Origin: Ostrinia nubilalis
Taxonomy: Eukaryota > Arthropoda > Insecta > Lepidoptera > Crambidae
Reading direction: 5' to 3'
Length of the DNA: 64,000 nt
Assembly (NCBI RefSeq): GCF_963855985.1
Contig: NC_087110.1
Coordinates: forward strand, 8,671,001 to 8,735,000
The notes beneath the pieces are model-generated. The model ran no database searches and was not told where the DNA came from. It saw only the letters and a program-made list of their open reading frames with translations. A program made the translations under genes and the position numbers. This document shows, one piece after another, positions 19,001-27,131 of the stretch; position 1 is the stretch's first letter; each line of letters begins with the position of its first letter.

Positions 19001-21860
19001 GGAGTTAGTGGGAAAAAACATTTGTATGAAAAAATCTAAACCGCGTAAGATAGATGAAGGGGGTAAAACGGGATCCACGCGTACGAAGTCGCGGGCGGCC
19101 GCTAGTTAATTATATTAACGGTTTACTTTCCCTTTCCAGCATGGCATCGGAGTTCCGTCCATGACGACCGTCCTTCAAGAGGTCATAAAGCTGATGTACT
19201 ACGCCAAGGCTAAGGACCCCATCTTCATCAGACTGGGAACCAGTGGGGGTCTCAACGTCCCGGCGGGGTCCGTCGTGATATCCTCGTGTGGACTCAGCGG
19301 GACAATGGAGAAGTCTTATGACTTGGTAAGTGGGAAAATAAGCTTTATTGCAGTTCGTCGTAAGGCTTGATTATGAAATCCAAAAGGCCTTGGTAAAATT
19401 ATGGGAATTTTGAAGACTTTAAGGTTAAGAACCGTACCAGAAAGCGCAGCGTGGAATGTCCAAGACGTGTGGAATACAATGTGAACTGACAAAAATTACC
19501 GGTTGTTATGGAAATCCTCTTTAACTTTATAATTTACTTGATTTATTTTTATAATTCCAGCCAATATTGGGCCAGGTCAGACGTATGCCAAGCATCTTGG
19601 ACGCGAGGCTTAGTCAAGAGATTCTTCAGGTCGCCAAGGGCATCAAAGAATTTAATACCTACATCGGGGCTACTATGGGTGCTGACGACTTCTACAGAGG
19701 TTTGTTTTATTATTATAAAAGCGCTTTTGAAAAGCCTAAATTGCAAACAATAATAATTAAATGACTTTTATGACCTAACTGAGGCAACAATTCATGTTAA
19801 TTTAAAAGTATACATTGAACTCCTACTCAAAGATTCTAGATTCAATTTCCTGAACTGAAAATTGAAATTGACTTTAAAAAACAGAATTTTCAAGTTACGT
19901 CTAAGATGGGTGTTTCCAATCTCTATAAATAAATTGAAGTATAATAGATAACAAGAGCAACCCCATTCTTCTCGTGGCATTTAAAGCAAGAGATATCAGT
20001 CCTTCCTCCCCAATCAGTCTAGACCGCATGGGCCAAATCCTCCATTCGTTTATAGTAAATTAGAGAGTCGTGCTCCTGCAATGTTCTTCTTATTAATTTC
20101 GTTGCGGTTCCAATGACAGAATTTAGCTTTCCCCAGGACAAACTAGACCTTCACTGGTTGGGTTTTTATTGGCCGTCAAGCTGTAGATCCTGGCTATACA
20201 GGAGTCGCAGCTGGTGTAGATCGTTTCATCCACGAAGACGCGCCCCACCATTCTTCCACTAATGTTTGTGTGTTATCGGTACACGCTAAATTAATCAATG
20301 AGTGCACACGCGCACAACATCAAACTCCCCGCTCCTTGCGCTTCTCTCGACCAAAAATTGGTGGGGCGCATCTTCGTGGATGAAACGTTCTACAGTCCCG
20401 TTGACTGTATTTTTCTAACAGGCCAGGGGCGTTTGGACGGGCCGTTCTGCGACTACACAGAGGAAAACAAGATGGCGTTCTTGCGTAAGCTGGCTGGACT
20501 GGACGTGAAGAACATTGAGATGGAAGCTACAGCCTTTGCTGCCTTCACTTCGCAGGCAGGCGTGCGTGGTGCCATCATTTGTGTGACTTTCCTAGATCGT
20601 CTCCACGGGGATCAAGTAAGAATGCATTTTAAGGCTGAGCTGCACCATCTTACTTTAACTTTGATAAACGTCAAAAATCTGTCAAACTCCATACAAAATG
20701 CACCGGTTATCGTCATAGTTACCGTTAAAGTTAGGTGGTGCAACTCGCCCTAAGTGATTTATGTTTTAGTTGACCACAGTCACAGCATCTGAGTGTAGGT
20801 TGCCCTTTATTAACATCTACCCCCTTCTAGCTTGCCACCGGGGTGGAGGTTGGCACTAATAGGTGGTGTTTACCACCTCGGTGGAAGAGTGACATGTGAC
20901 GTAACAACAGCGCTGTCCATGATATAGTTTAAGCAAGATTGCAACATATTTGAAGTCTCGCTGACGTTTCACATCCCAAAACACAACCTGCCGCACCACT
21001 CATCTAATTCAGTACCTCTAGTAGGAAAAACTTTCGAGTTCGTTTCGTTGCGTATTCAAAGTGTCATCGAAAAATTTTGTATGAAAAATTAAACAGCGCC
21101 CCCTATATTATAGCCGCCCTAGGGGGCGCTGTTTAATTTTTCATACAAAATTTTTCGATGACACTTTGAATACGCAACGAAACGAACTCGAAAGTTTTTC
21201 CTACTAGAGGTACAGGAACCTTTTTATATGGCTGTACGAGTAGTATAGTTTTGTGTGTTGTGCAAATAAATCAGAATTTTTATTTGCTTAAAGTAAAAAA
21301 GTAGTAAAATGGTATATAAAATAATAACATCGCATATGAAGAGATATACCTACCTACCTATTTATTTATCCTAAGTGGATATGAAAGTTTATTGCACAAT
21401 ATTTATGGAAATGGAATTGGCAATGGGAAGGTGGAAAAAATCCATGGAGGCGTCAACTCTTGTACTGGGACTCACTGATTTAATTTCTAATGATTTTTCT
21501 GTTACTTCTTTATTTGCCAGTTTATTTAAACTCAATAATAACAATATTTATCATTTCTTTCAGGTGCTTACCCCTCCGGAAACTTTGGCCAAGTGGGAAG
21601 AGAGGCCTATGGCTATTTTAGGAAAATTAATTACTAAATACTGTGACAAAAAGGCTTAAAATATCAACGAAATATAAAAAAAAAATACTTTTTCTACTAA
21701 CTCTGAACGAATATGGTTTATGAGATTTTATTTTAAGAATAAATTAGACCTAGTAACTTAGGGTACAATAAATTAAAAACCTTAAATTGCTTTTTATACT
21801 TTTGTATTGTAATCATCATTATTCAATATTATTCAATAAATAAAAAAACTCAACTTGAAG
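12960..21860 (+). CDS. Upp: uridine phosphorylase, complete gene
   Basis: Coding exons are 13878-13975, 15307-15427, 16175-16330, 19140-19325, 19561-19699, 20422-20615 and 21564-21659, all bounded by AG/GT with agreeing phases, giving 990 nt and 329 residues. The enzyme cleaves uridine (and usually deoxyuridine) with phosphate to uracil and ribose-1-phosphate in cytosolic pyrimidine salvage. Visible family signatures: LYHLGID; FVCLGG at about 74-79; YKVGPVLSVNHGIGVPS around the exon 4/5 junction; the phosphate-binding IRLGTSGG at 155-162; the GQGRLDG uracil-binding loop at 234-240; and NIEMEA at 264-269, which binds ribose. Key Arg, Gln and Glu residues are present and length is close to animal UPP1/UPP2 (about 310), so the product should be active. 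ATG at 13,878 is the first in frame, six bases after the acceptor. The 3' UTR has AATAAA at 21,738, 21,767 and 21,835. Introns are full of transposon insertions; exons are intact. Confidence 0.93.
13360..13566 (+). mobile_element. Helitron-like element, second subfamily
   Basis: It begins TCTATCTATCTATATAAATA and ends with a GGGCGAAGCCGCGGGCGGAA hairpin and CTAG. It lies in the first intron of uridine phosphorylase. Confidence 0.6.
13731..13858 (+). mobile_element. LINE/SINE 3' tail next to uridine phosphorylase exon
   Basis: It has a TTTCTTCCGCCACTTTTTCTC core, and a tail GAATAAACTATTTGAATTTG that resembles the simple-repeat tails of lepidopteran LINE/SINE elements. It ends about 14 bp before the splice acceptor of the first coding exon. 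Confidence 0.5.
13878..13975 (+). CDS. Upp: uridine phosphorylase coding exon 1
   Basis: The exon starts at 13,872 with ATG at 13,878; donor GTATAG at 13,976, ending with two carried bases. It encodes MSCDCDYILKKEDVETQ and on to GGAAKL. This N-terminal part is family-variable. The last 12-15 bases and the donor are repeated downstream in the tandem array. Confidence 0.85.
13961..14396 (-). repeat. tandem array of about 110 bp x4: exon end plus RTE 3' fragment
   Basis: Four units each begin with a GGGGCGGCCAAACTCAGGTA-like sequence (the end of uridine phosphorylase coding exon 1 and its splice donor). They continue with (ATC)n, TTTCAGCC, the ACGTCCACTG(C/T)TGAACATA-like RTE 3' end and TTTCCATATTGCCCG. 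Unit starts are near 13,961, 14,066, 14,174 and 14,284. Units 1 and 3, and units 2 and 4, are most alike. Confidence 0.75.
14515..14870. other. CpG-rich unique stretch in intron 2
   Basis: Richer in CpG than its surroundings, with a palindromic CRE-like ATGACGTCAT at 14,697-14,706 and many CGATGCG/GCGATGC words. The open frames on both strands look like by-products of base composition. It may be an unrecognised transposon or a regulatory segment. Confidence 0.3.
15307..15427 (+). CDS. Upp: uridine phosphorylase coding exon 2
   Basis: Acceptor TTACAG, donor GTAAAC at 15,428. 121 nt. It encodes NPDGTLTLNNKHLKSLD, LYHLGIDTG and FEDVK, matching the family's N-terminal LYH region. Confidence 0.9.
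15486..15580. repeat. partial MITE, family C
   Basis: GGCTGAACTC, AAGTTAGGTGGTGCAACTG and ACCGTAACTATGACGATAAC are shared with the complete copies at 17,081, 20,631 and 33,012. Confidence 0.6.
15832..16089. repeat. foldback MITE, family D
   Basis: Inverted ends of CAGTACCTCGAGCATGAA-type; the interior holds TTTGCGTATTCG and its complement. Sister copies are at 21,010, 45,401 and (half) 61,162. It ends about 85 bp before coding exon 3. Confidence 0.75.
16175..16330 (+). CDS. Upp: uridine phosphorylase coding exon 3
   Basis: Acceptor TTCCAG, donor GTGAGC at 16,331. 52 codons, phase 0 to 0. It encodes FVCLGGKKHRM, LTKHSKRFAMYKVGPVLSVN. Confidence 0.93.
16424..16750 (+). mobile_element. tRNA-derived SINE
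   Basis: The head has a pol III A box (TGGTCTAGTGG) and B box (GGTTCGATTCC) in the layout of a tRNA gene, but the acceptor-stem pairing and length do not continue as a tRNA. The body contains TTCCGGGTGAAGCTCGCTTC and AAGAGCTTCCTCGTTGTGGA, and it ends in an A-rich tail. Fragments recur at 37,735, 39,430, 39,945 and 43,311. It lies in an intron of uridine phosphorylase. Confidence 0.8.
17081..17195. repeat. foldback MITE, family C
   Basis: Ends GGGTCGCACCATCTTACTTT and AAAGTTAGGTGGTGCAACTC are inverted relatives. The interior contains CACCGGTTATCGTCATAGTT. Confidence 0.75.
17408..17882. repeat. foldback element, 28-bp inverted ends
   Basis: TACAGTCGCAGAATGAAAAG at the left and CTTTTCATTCCGTGACTGTA at the right. 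475 bp, in the intron before coding exon 4 of uridine phosphorylase. Confidence 0.75.
17916..18124. repeat. foldback MITE, family E
   Basis: Long inverted ends (about 48 bp) begin AGGCCCAGAACAGACGGTGA. Confidence 0.8.
18379..19105 (+). mobile_element. Helitron (Lep1-like) interrupted by a MITE
   Basis: 5' TC end at 18,379 (TCTAAATATA), TGACTGACTGAC after the interruption, two internal repeats of ATTCCCACGGGAACGGGA, and 3' end GGCGGCCGCTAG at 19,105 followed by T. The end is only 34 bp before coding exon 4. The nested MITE occupies 18,389-18,724. Confidence 0.8.
18389..18724. repeat. MITE with about 58-bp inverted ends nested in Helitron
   Basis: The ends are inverted copies starting CA(A/G)TGTGTCCGGGC and running through TAATCTATGGACAATTTT. 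It is flanked by TA on both sides (18,387-18,388 and 18,725-18,726), as in Tc1/mariner-type target duplication. Removing it joins the Helitron as TCTAAATATA/AAAGG. Confidence 0.8.
19140..19325 (+). CDS. Upp: uridine phosphorylase coding exon 4
   Basis: Acceptor TTTCCAG, donor GTAAGT. 62 codons. It encodes HGIGVPSMTTVLQEVIKLM and the phosphate-binding IRLGTSGGLNVPAGSVVIS. Confidence 0.95.
19561..19699 (+). CDS. Upp: uridine phosphorylase coding exon 5
   Basis: Acceptor TTCCAG, donor GTTTGT. 139 nt. It encodes PILGQVRRMPSILDARLSQ and IGATMGADDFYR. Confidence 0.92.
20138..20222 (+). repeat. dispersed repeat, CACTGGTTGGGTTTTTATTG type
   Basis: Shared words are CACTGGTTGGGTTTTTATTG and TCAAGCTGTAGATCCTGGCT. 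Copies are at 23,826-23,945 (plus), 41,163-41,260 (minus) and 49,707-49,815 (plus). Its conceptual reading FTGWVFIGGQAVDPG is open in several copies. Parent element not identified. Confidence 0.6.
20211..20395. repeat. foldback MITE, family F
   Basis: Inverted ends of CTGTAGAACGTTTCATCCAC-type running through AAGA(C/T)GCGCCCCACC. It ends 27 bp before coding exon 6. Confidence 0.75.
20422..20615 (+). CDS. Upp: uridine phosphorylase coding exon 6
   Basis: Acceptor CTAACAG, donor GTAAGA. 194 nt. It encodes the GQGRLDG loop (its first Gly codon spans the intron), NIEMEATAFAAF and ICVTFLDRLHGDQ. Confidence 0.95.
20631..20751. repeat. foldback MITE, family C, 15 bp after a splice donor
   Basis: AAGGCTGAGCTGCACCATCT at the left; AGGTGGTGCAACTCGCCC at the right. 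The insertion sits just inside intron 6 of uridine phosphorylase. Confidence 0.75.
21010..21213. repeat. nearly perfect 204-bp palindrome, MITE family D
   Basis: Both ends read CAGTACCTCTAGTAGGAAAA-like. The arms contain TTTCGAGTTCGTTTCGTTGC, meet at CCCTATATTATAGCCGCCC, and differ by very few bases over about 95 bp. It lies in the last intron of uridine phosphorylase. Confidence 0.85.
21564..21659 (+). CDS. Upp: uridine phosphorylase coding exon 7 and stop
   Basis: Acceptor TTTCAG, 31 codons and TAA. It encodes VLTPPETLAKWEERP and ends YCDKKA, like the C-terminal helix of the family. Confidence 0.9.
   Translation: MLTPPETLAKWEERPMAILGKLITKYCDKKA
21738..21840 (+). terminator. polyadenylation signals of uridine phosphorylase
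   Basis: AATAAA hexamers at 21,738, 21,767 and 21,835, 79 to 176 bp after the stop codon. Confidence 0.65.
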
Positions 21861-22340
21861 TTTGATTTCATCTACACACATTATCTTTGTAATTTGTTAG
21901 GAATTACTTGTAGCCTGTAATGTTATTCTGATGAAAAGCAATGCTACTATTTCGATGGATGCATGTTTCCTACTTTTTAATGAAATAAAAAGTGTCATCT
22001 TACCATTCTCACAAACTTTTAAATATAAATATTATCTTTATTTGTGAATCATAGGTAACGTAAAACATGTTTCACACTTAAAATATTGTAGGTAGAAATA
22101 TGATATTGACTGTACCCATTAATCAATTTATTAAAAAAATCAAAATATTATACTTATATTAATTCAATACTACTTTGGTATATGGTATTCAATACTACTT
22201 TGCGTAGACCGTTACATGCATTGGTCCCGTAGTACGCTCCGTAGTCGCCCCAATGATTTTTCCCTCCAAATCCGTTAGTTCGTAGCCAAAGCTTGGAGCG
22301 GGCGGACGGCGCTACGGTTTTCGTAGCGTATTTGTAGCAA
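21861..22340. other. spacer between uridine phosphorylase and gene 3
   Basis: AT-rich to 22,200. Then comes a GC-richer segment (22,205-22,335) with CGTAGT/ACTACG-type words such as CGTAGTACGCTCCGTAGT and GCTACGGTTTTCGTAGC. It may be promoter-proximal sequence or a decayed element. Confidence 0.35.
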
Positions 22341-22357
22341 AATATCTTAATTTCCTT

Positions 22358-22388
22358 TATAAAAACCCCGCCCTCGGTGCGTTTTCAC
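22358..22388 (+). promoter_or_regulatory. TATA-box promoter of gene 3
   Basis: TATAAAAA at 22,358-22,365, with an initiator-like TTCACG whose A lies at 22,387, 29 bp downstream. A leader of about 175 bp then runs to the ATG at 22,564. Confidence 0.5.
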
Positions 22389-22563
22389 GTTTTTAGTGTG
22401 GAATTGCGTGTAAAGTGACAGTGTTTGTGTGTTACACGAAGGTTTTGAGGTATTCGACTGTGCGTGAACGTGAAGTGAGGATAAAATAAAGGTTTGCGCT
22501 ATCGAGGATTGCGTGCGGTGAGAGGTGCACTGTGTCATTGTGTTAATCCTGTAAATTTCGACG

Positions 22564-24556
22564 ATGGCGTTTGGAAGTGAGTAAGAACATGCTTTTTATT
22601 CCTTATTACAGATTTACTGGTTAATTTGATATTACTATTAAATTAAGGGAATTCTTCCTTACATTTGTTTATAATAAATTCGAATCAAATTATTTATTTG
22701 CGATACACACGTAAATAAAGTTAAAGTAATTTTAGGTACACATTAACCGACATGTACACACTGCGGTCGCCCTATTAACATACATGTTACAATTACCTAG
22801 TTGTATTCGATTATGATTACAATTTAGAAGTAGGTATTATAAGTTATTATAATTTACATTAATCATGTTATATTTACTAATGATATACTCAATATAATGT
22901 TAAACGATTGAAAACAAATTAGGCAGGGCTTAGAATGTTACACAGTCTAAGATAATGTCTTGATTCTGTTCTCCACACAGATAATTCAATTTAAAGCAAG
23001 AAAATTAGCTTAGTAACAACATTATCTAGAAAGCCTACACAGACATCTAGCATTCGGGGCAATATTGAACCAAAATGTTTGGATTCGACTACATTAATAT
23101 TCAGTTCCATGTTTGTATTTGATTACGATTTGATTTCGCTTATAACGATGTAACTATTGTTCGCGAATGTGTTTTTTTATTGGGATTTTTGATAGTTTTC
23201 TACCTGCTAGTGGTAGGCTTAATTATGCCCGTTTTCACCATCAACCCCTAATTTTTAAGTGACCCCTATGACAACAAAATTCCTGTTATGTGTTAGGGGT
23301 CACTTAAAAATTAGGGATTGATGGTGAAAACGAGCATAATAGCCTTATTTTTAGGTAGGCAGTTGGTACCCAAATATCAATCAAAAACAACAGTTAGTCA
23401 TTTCTTTATCTTACTGGGAACCGAACCATGCACTTTGGGATCGAGAAACAGACCTATAGTAATTAGTAAGCGATACTCTGAGCCTAGGGGTCGAGTTAAT
23501 CCTTTTAAGTCAATAAACGGATTTGTACGCATTAAGTTCGCGTGAAAACACGTCTAAAAGCGTGGCATAATTTATCTAATTAAGGGTTAAATGCCTAAGT
23601 TAATATATCTGAAGATAAATATCGTACCGTCGTTTCGTTTCTGCCTTTTTAGGAAGTTACTTAACAAATTTTTCCATTTGCCTTTGGAAATTCCCCTCTG
23701 GTAAATAACCCTATTTGGGTTATTTACTCATCTCAAAAGACTTGATGGATGATGAAGAAGTGACAATAGCATCAAGAGAACAACTAATAATTTTGTGATT
23801 ACCTACTTCAAGTGTTTCACCAACCAGACCAATCAACCAAACTTGACCTTCACAGGCTTCATTGGTAGGATTTTTACTGGCGGTCAAGCTGTAGAGTGTA
23901 GATCTTGGCTACTCAGGAGTTGCAGCGGTGGGAACGAGAGATACTTAGTCCTGAAAGGCACCAATCAGCCCCAAAAGTTGAAATTGAAATATAAATAGAG
24001 AACGTTTATTTGGTGATAGTCCCAGAACCATTGCAGTAATAATTGTATTATTAAAATACAATTAACAAACTAGGCAAGCACAGGTAGGGGAGGAGGAGAG
24101 TTGTGACATCGTCAATTTTTTGGAATTACTTAGCAAGCTCGTAACAGTGCGCGTTTTTTAGTTCGAGTCTCGAGCTAACAAATACACGCTGTTACGACTC
24201 GCTGATAGTTAATAGGTTGCCAAAAATCGACAATATCACAACTCTTCTCTGTCACAACTCTCTTCTGTCACAAGTCTCCTCGGTCTCCCCTATATTTTCC
24301 ATCACAAGACTCATTTCTTTGTACAAGCCAATATAGATTTTCGTAACATTATCCCATCAATACAGGAAGTGTCCCTTTTGCGTACCTCTCCGGGTTCAAA
24401 CATTATCAGACATGTCGCGAGATGTGGACGAGTACGTCCTTTGTGCCTTTGTGGCGCAAATTGGGGCATTACCGAGGGTTCCACTGTCAGATGCGACTAA
24501 TATAATTGTCTTTGACAGGCTGAGTGCTGTGTGGAAAGAGTGCTGTGGAAATAGAG
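22564..24556 (+). CDS. unrecognised gene 3, first two coding exons (3' part not found)
   Basis: ATG at 22,564 in the context GACGATGG, after a TATA promoter. The first exon codes only MAFGS before tandem donors (GT at 22,577 and 22,581). The second exon is 24,366-24,556 (acceptor AATACAG, donor GTGTGT). With the donor at 22,581 the joined frame is open through exon 2: MAFGSEKCPFCVPLRV, then a 48-residue stretch with VDEYVLCAFVAQIGALP and LSAVWKECC, ending in phase 1. I do not recognise the protein. The CPFC pair could bind metal, but that is speculative. Later exons should lie in or beyond the repeat-rich region to the right. Exon 2 has coding-like composition and is free of known repeats. 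A non-coding or pseudogene explanation remains possible. Confidence 0.4.
23222..23340. repeat. foldback MITE, about 50-bp arms
   Basis: ATTATGCCCGTTTTCACCAT at the left is inverted at the right as ATGGTGAAAACGAGCATAAT. The interior arms contain TAATTTTTAAGTGACCCCTA. Confidence 0.8.
23826..23945 (+). repeat. dispersed repeat, TTGGGTTTTTATTG type
   Basis: Diverged copy of the element at 20,138 (GGCGGTCAAGCTGTAGA, GTTGCAGCGGTGGGAACGAG). Confidence 0.5.
24085..24292. repeat. foldback MITE, family B
   Basis: Inverted ends related to GGGGAGACCGAGGAGAGTTG. It ends about 70 bp before gene 3 exon 2. Confidence 0.75.
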
Positions 24557-25044
24557 GTGTGTTTTTGTTTTGGTAAAGCCTGATTTTTACTTAAAAGTGC
24601 CGAGATTAAGATATGGTTAAGATTAAAAAGAACCGAGATTTTAAGCTTAGAACATCCAATTTGGGATAAATAGGCACTCGTATTGCAAATGTAAGAAATA
24701 TTCATATTATTTGACGTCACAACATAAACATAGACAATAAGTTCAGCTTTTAAAAAATCTACCGAATGATATAATATGGGATCCATCCTACTCTTCCTGA
24801 GTATGTGATCTTAAATGATGACTAAGGCAAATTGAAATAATTATGTGAACATTAGGTCTCCCTAACCCGTCTGGTCAGCGTGGAGAGTGTAAGCCGAATC
24901 CTCCATTTGCTTCTGGCAAATTGGAAATAATCTTGTTGTTGCAGTGGAGACTAAATGACTTGATGATGATTCAGAGCGTATTGTAGTTACTTTATTGTTT
25001 TTATGCAGTTTTTTTTAAGTTAAACGTTATTTTTTTTATACAGA

Positions 25045-25740
25045 AAATACAGGTATTTGACTGCAATCTGGTGCTAAGTGAGATGCAGTCTAGGATGATA
25101 CATACCTGCTGCCCTGTAAGTGCCTATTCACTCTCACCTTGAAGAGGCTCAGTTATAGCGTTCAGGCAGGCCTGTTCATCTCCGCGAATTTACATCGAAA
25201 ACAAAACACGCACGATGGCCCACCTACAGGATACTATTCTACAAGGCCTCACATACGAGCGAACATTGACTCACGCACGCGTATTCTTGTGTATGATGGA
25301 AGAAATTAAAGAAAATGGTGTACTAAATACTGTGCAGTATTTAACTGCCTAAATAATAATAAAAACACAGAATGTATTATACTTTTTTAAGTTGCCTCAA
25401 GACACTGAGAGGTAAATAAGTAGTTAATATTATTCATGATAATTCATGCTAAATCGTGTATTTCCTCCGCCATTTTCCGCAGTTTGGCACCTCACGTCAC
25501 ATCATTTTACCGAAGTCAGCCCTATAGCTTCGGCGCAGTGCCGATCACTGACGTTTGTCAACAAAATGGTGCTTGACTCTCGAGACAGGCTAAATTACAC
25601 CATATTGTTAATGACATTGAGCATACATTTTTTTAAATACCTTCGCGAAGTAAAACTTCTGTACGTAGTACTTATTATTATTCTGTGGTTCAGGAAAGAT
25701 AGCAGCAGGCAGTGAATTCCAGTTCCTAGCTGTGTTCGCA
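25045..25740 (+). mobile_element. LINE 3' fragment, interrupted
   Basis: The two halves (25,045-25,166 and 25,688-25,740) match the uninterrupted order seen around 52,404 and 61,762: GAGATGCAGTCTAGGATG, CTGCCCTGTAAG, AAAGATAGCAGCAGGCAG. The break holds the 521-bp insertion described next. Confidence 0.6.
25167..25687 (+). mobile_element. defective THAP-bearing insertion, possibly P-superfamily
   Basis: 521 bp beginning CA and ending TG, flanked by the direct repeat GTTCAGG (25,160-25,166 and 25,688-25,694). That repeat occurs once in the uninterrupted LINE fragment. Inside are the two halves of a THAP zinc-finger exon: KYCAVFNCLNNN at 25,325-25,360 and FFKLPQDTER at 25,383-25,411, ending at a splice donor. 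Frameshifts upstream of and between the halves break it. P-element transposases have an N-terminal THAP domain and make 7-8 bp duplications, so a deletion derivative of such an element is a sensible guess. No inverted terminal repeat was recognised. Confidence 0.5.
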
Positions 25741-25787
25741 TTATAAAAGAGTTATCGATTTAACAACAATAGGTACCTAAACTACCA

Positions 25788-25895
25788 GCATCATCATCAT
25801 TATCATTTCAGCCATAGGACGTCCACTGCTGAACATAGACCTCCCCCAATGATTTCCACAGTAGCCGGTTGGTGGCGGCCTGCATCCAGCGCCTT
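25788..25895 (-). mobile_element. RTE-type retrotransposon 3' fragment
   Basis: (ATC)n tail, then GGACGTCCACTGCTGAACAT and GGTGGCGGCCTGCATCCAGC. Confidence 0.75.
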
Positions 25896-26350
25896 CCCAA
25901 AACTGTACTTTGACAATATTATAATATGATCCCTAGGTACCTATATCATGATTAATAATGTGTGCTCGCTCGTTAAGAGAAGCTGTTCTCTTGCAATCTA
26001 AAGCAACGAGCCAAGTCGAATTGTATAAATTATCATAATGACTTTTTAAATTACCGTCCTAAATAAGGATCTCTGTGAACAAGAAGATTAATGTTTCTTC
26101 TTTATTCCGAGGCAGTAAATTGCCCAATGTAAGGTTAAGTGGGTTTTTGGAATAATCCAGCAGAATAGAGGTATTTCACGGTAACTGGCGTAAGTGGGAC
26201 ATTTTTATGAGAATGAGGAACAGTCTTATTTAAGTGAAAGGCGATTTTGATGATACCTTAAAGCATTCTCTTCCCTGTCAATCTAGTTCTTCTCTTCAAG
26301 TCAGGTGTTGCTACTGTATTTTTTCAATATAATTTAGATGCATACTCGTA

Positions 26351-26470
26351 TAAAGCCTGGTCCGTGAGCACGTAGAATCCCGTCCAATGACCCCAAGGTA
26401 CCCATCCTTATCGCTCGCGCGTAATTATATTGCTGTCGTGAGTGTGCGAGCGCGATTCTATTCTATTGCA
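26351..26470. repeat. partial MITE, family G
   Basis: It starts AAAGCCTGGTCCGTGAGCAC and continues CCAATGACCCCAAGGTACC, as in the complete 84-bp copy at 32,101. The other end is lost. A CpG-bearing GCTCGCGCG/GTGCGAGCGCG pair follows. Confidence 0.6.
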
Positions 26471-26980
26471 GATAGACTTTTGGGTATAACTGTAAGTCCT
26501 CAACAAATAATAAATAGGCTAATTTTTTACTCATCTAAACCGTTATTACCTACATTGTTTTCCGTTATTATCAACAAAAATCTCTGTTTCAAAATTCATC
26601 CCTATTTAGGAAAGCTATGAATCTCTATAAATATTAAACGTCACGACTCCTCGTGGTCACGAAAGGCTGAAGTTGATGTATGATCCCACAAAAAAGGTTT
26701 ATTTATTTGTCCACCAAACGCCTGTGGTTTTTTCGAATTTTCCTTTTGGGATTTCATGTGATATACGTTTTTTATCAAACCGTAACGCTTTATTTGCATT
26801 AAAATTGCCGGTGGTTCGGGTGTTACTCGTAAAGATAAAGATTATTTTAAACAAAATACAATAATAACGTTTATGTGTAGAAATATAATATAGTAGAAAA
26901 ACTTATTTATTAGTATAAGGCCATTTTTAGGGCCCAAATAAATATTGTTCAACCGTGCTGATAAATGGCGGAAGAGACTC

Positions 26981-27131
26981 ACGCCCGTATTGACAAACAT
27001 TACTAATATGAGGTCTCACAGTGCGCCTGGATGCACAGCGTGACATACAAACCAATCACAGAGCTCTATTCAACGTACAGCGTTTGATTTGCTGCTTCAC
27101 TTAAGCAAGCATCGTTTGTGTATACGGGCGT
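26981..27131. repeat. foldback MITE, family A
   Basis: ACGCCCGTATTGACAAAC at the left, inverted at the right as TTTGTGTATACGGGCGT. Confidence 0.75.

Noticed and set aside
25325..25411. Functional host THAP gene
   Set aside because: The frame is broken and the segment lies inside an insertion with a target duplication, so a transposon remnant is more likely.
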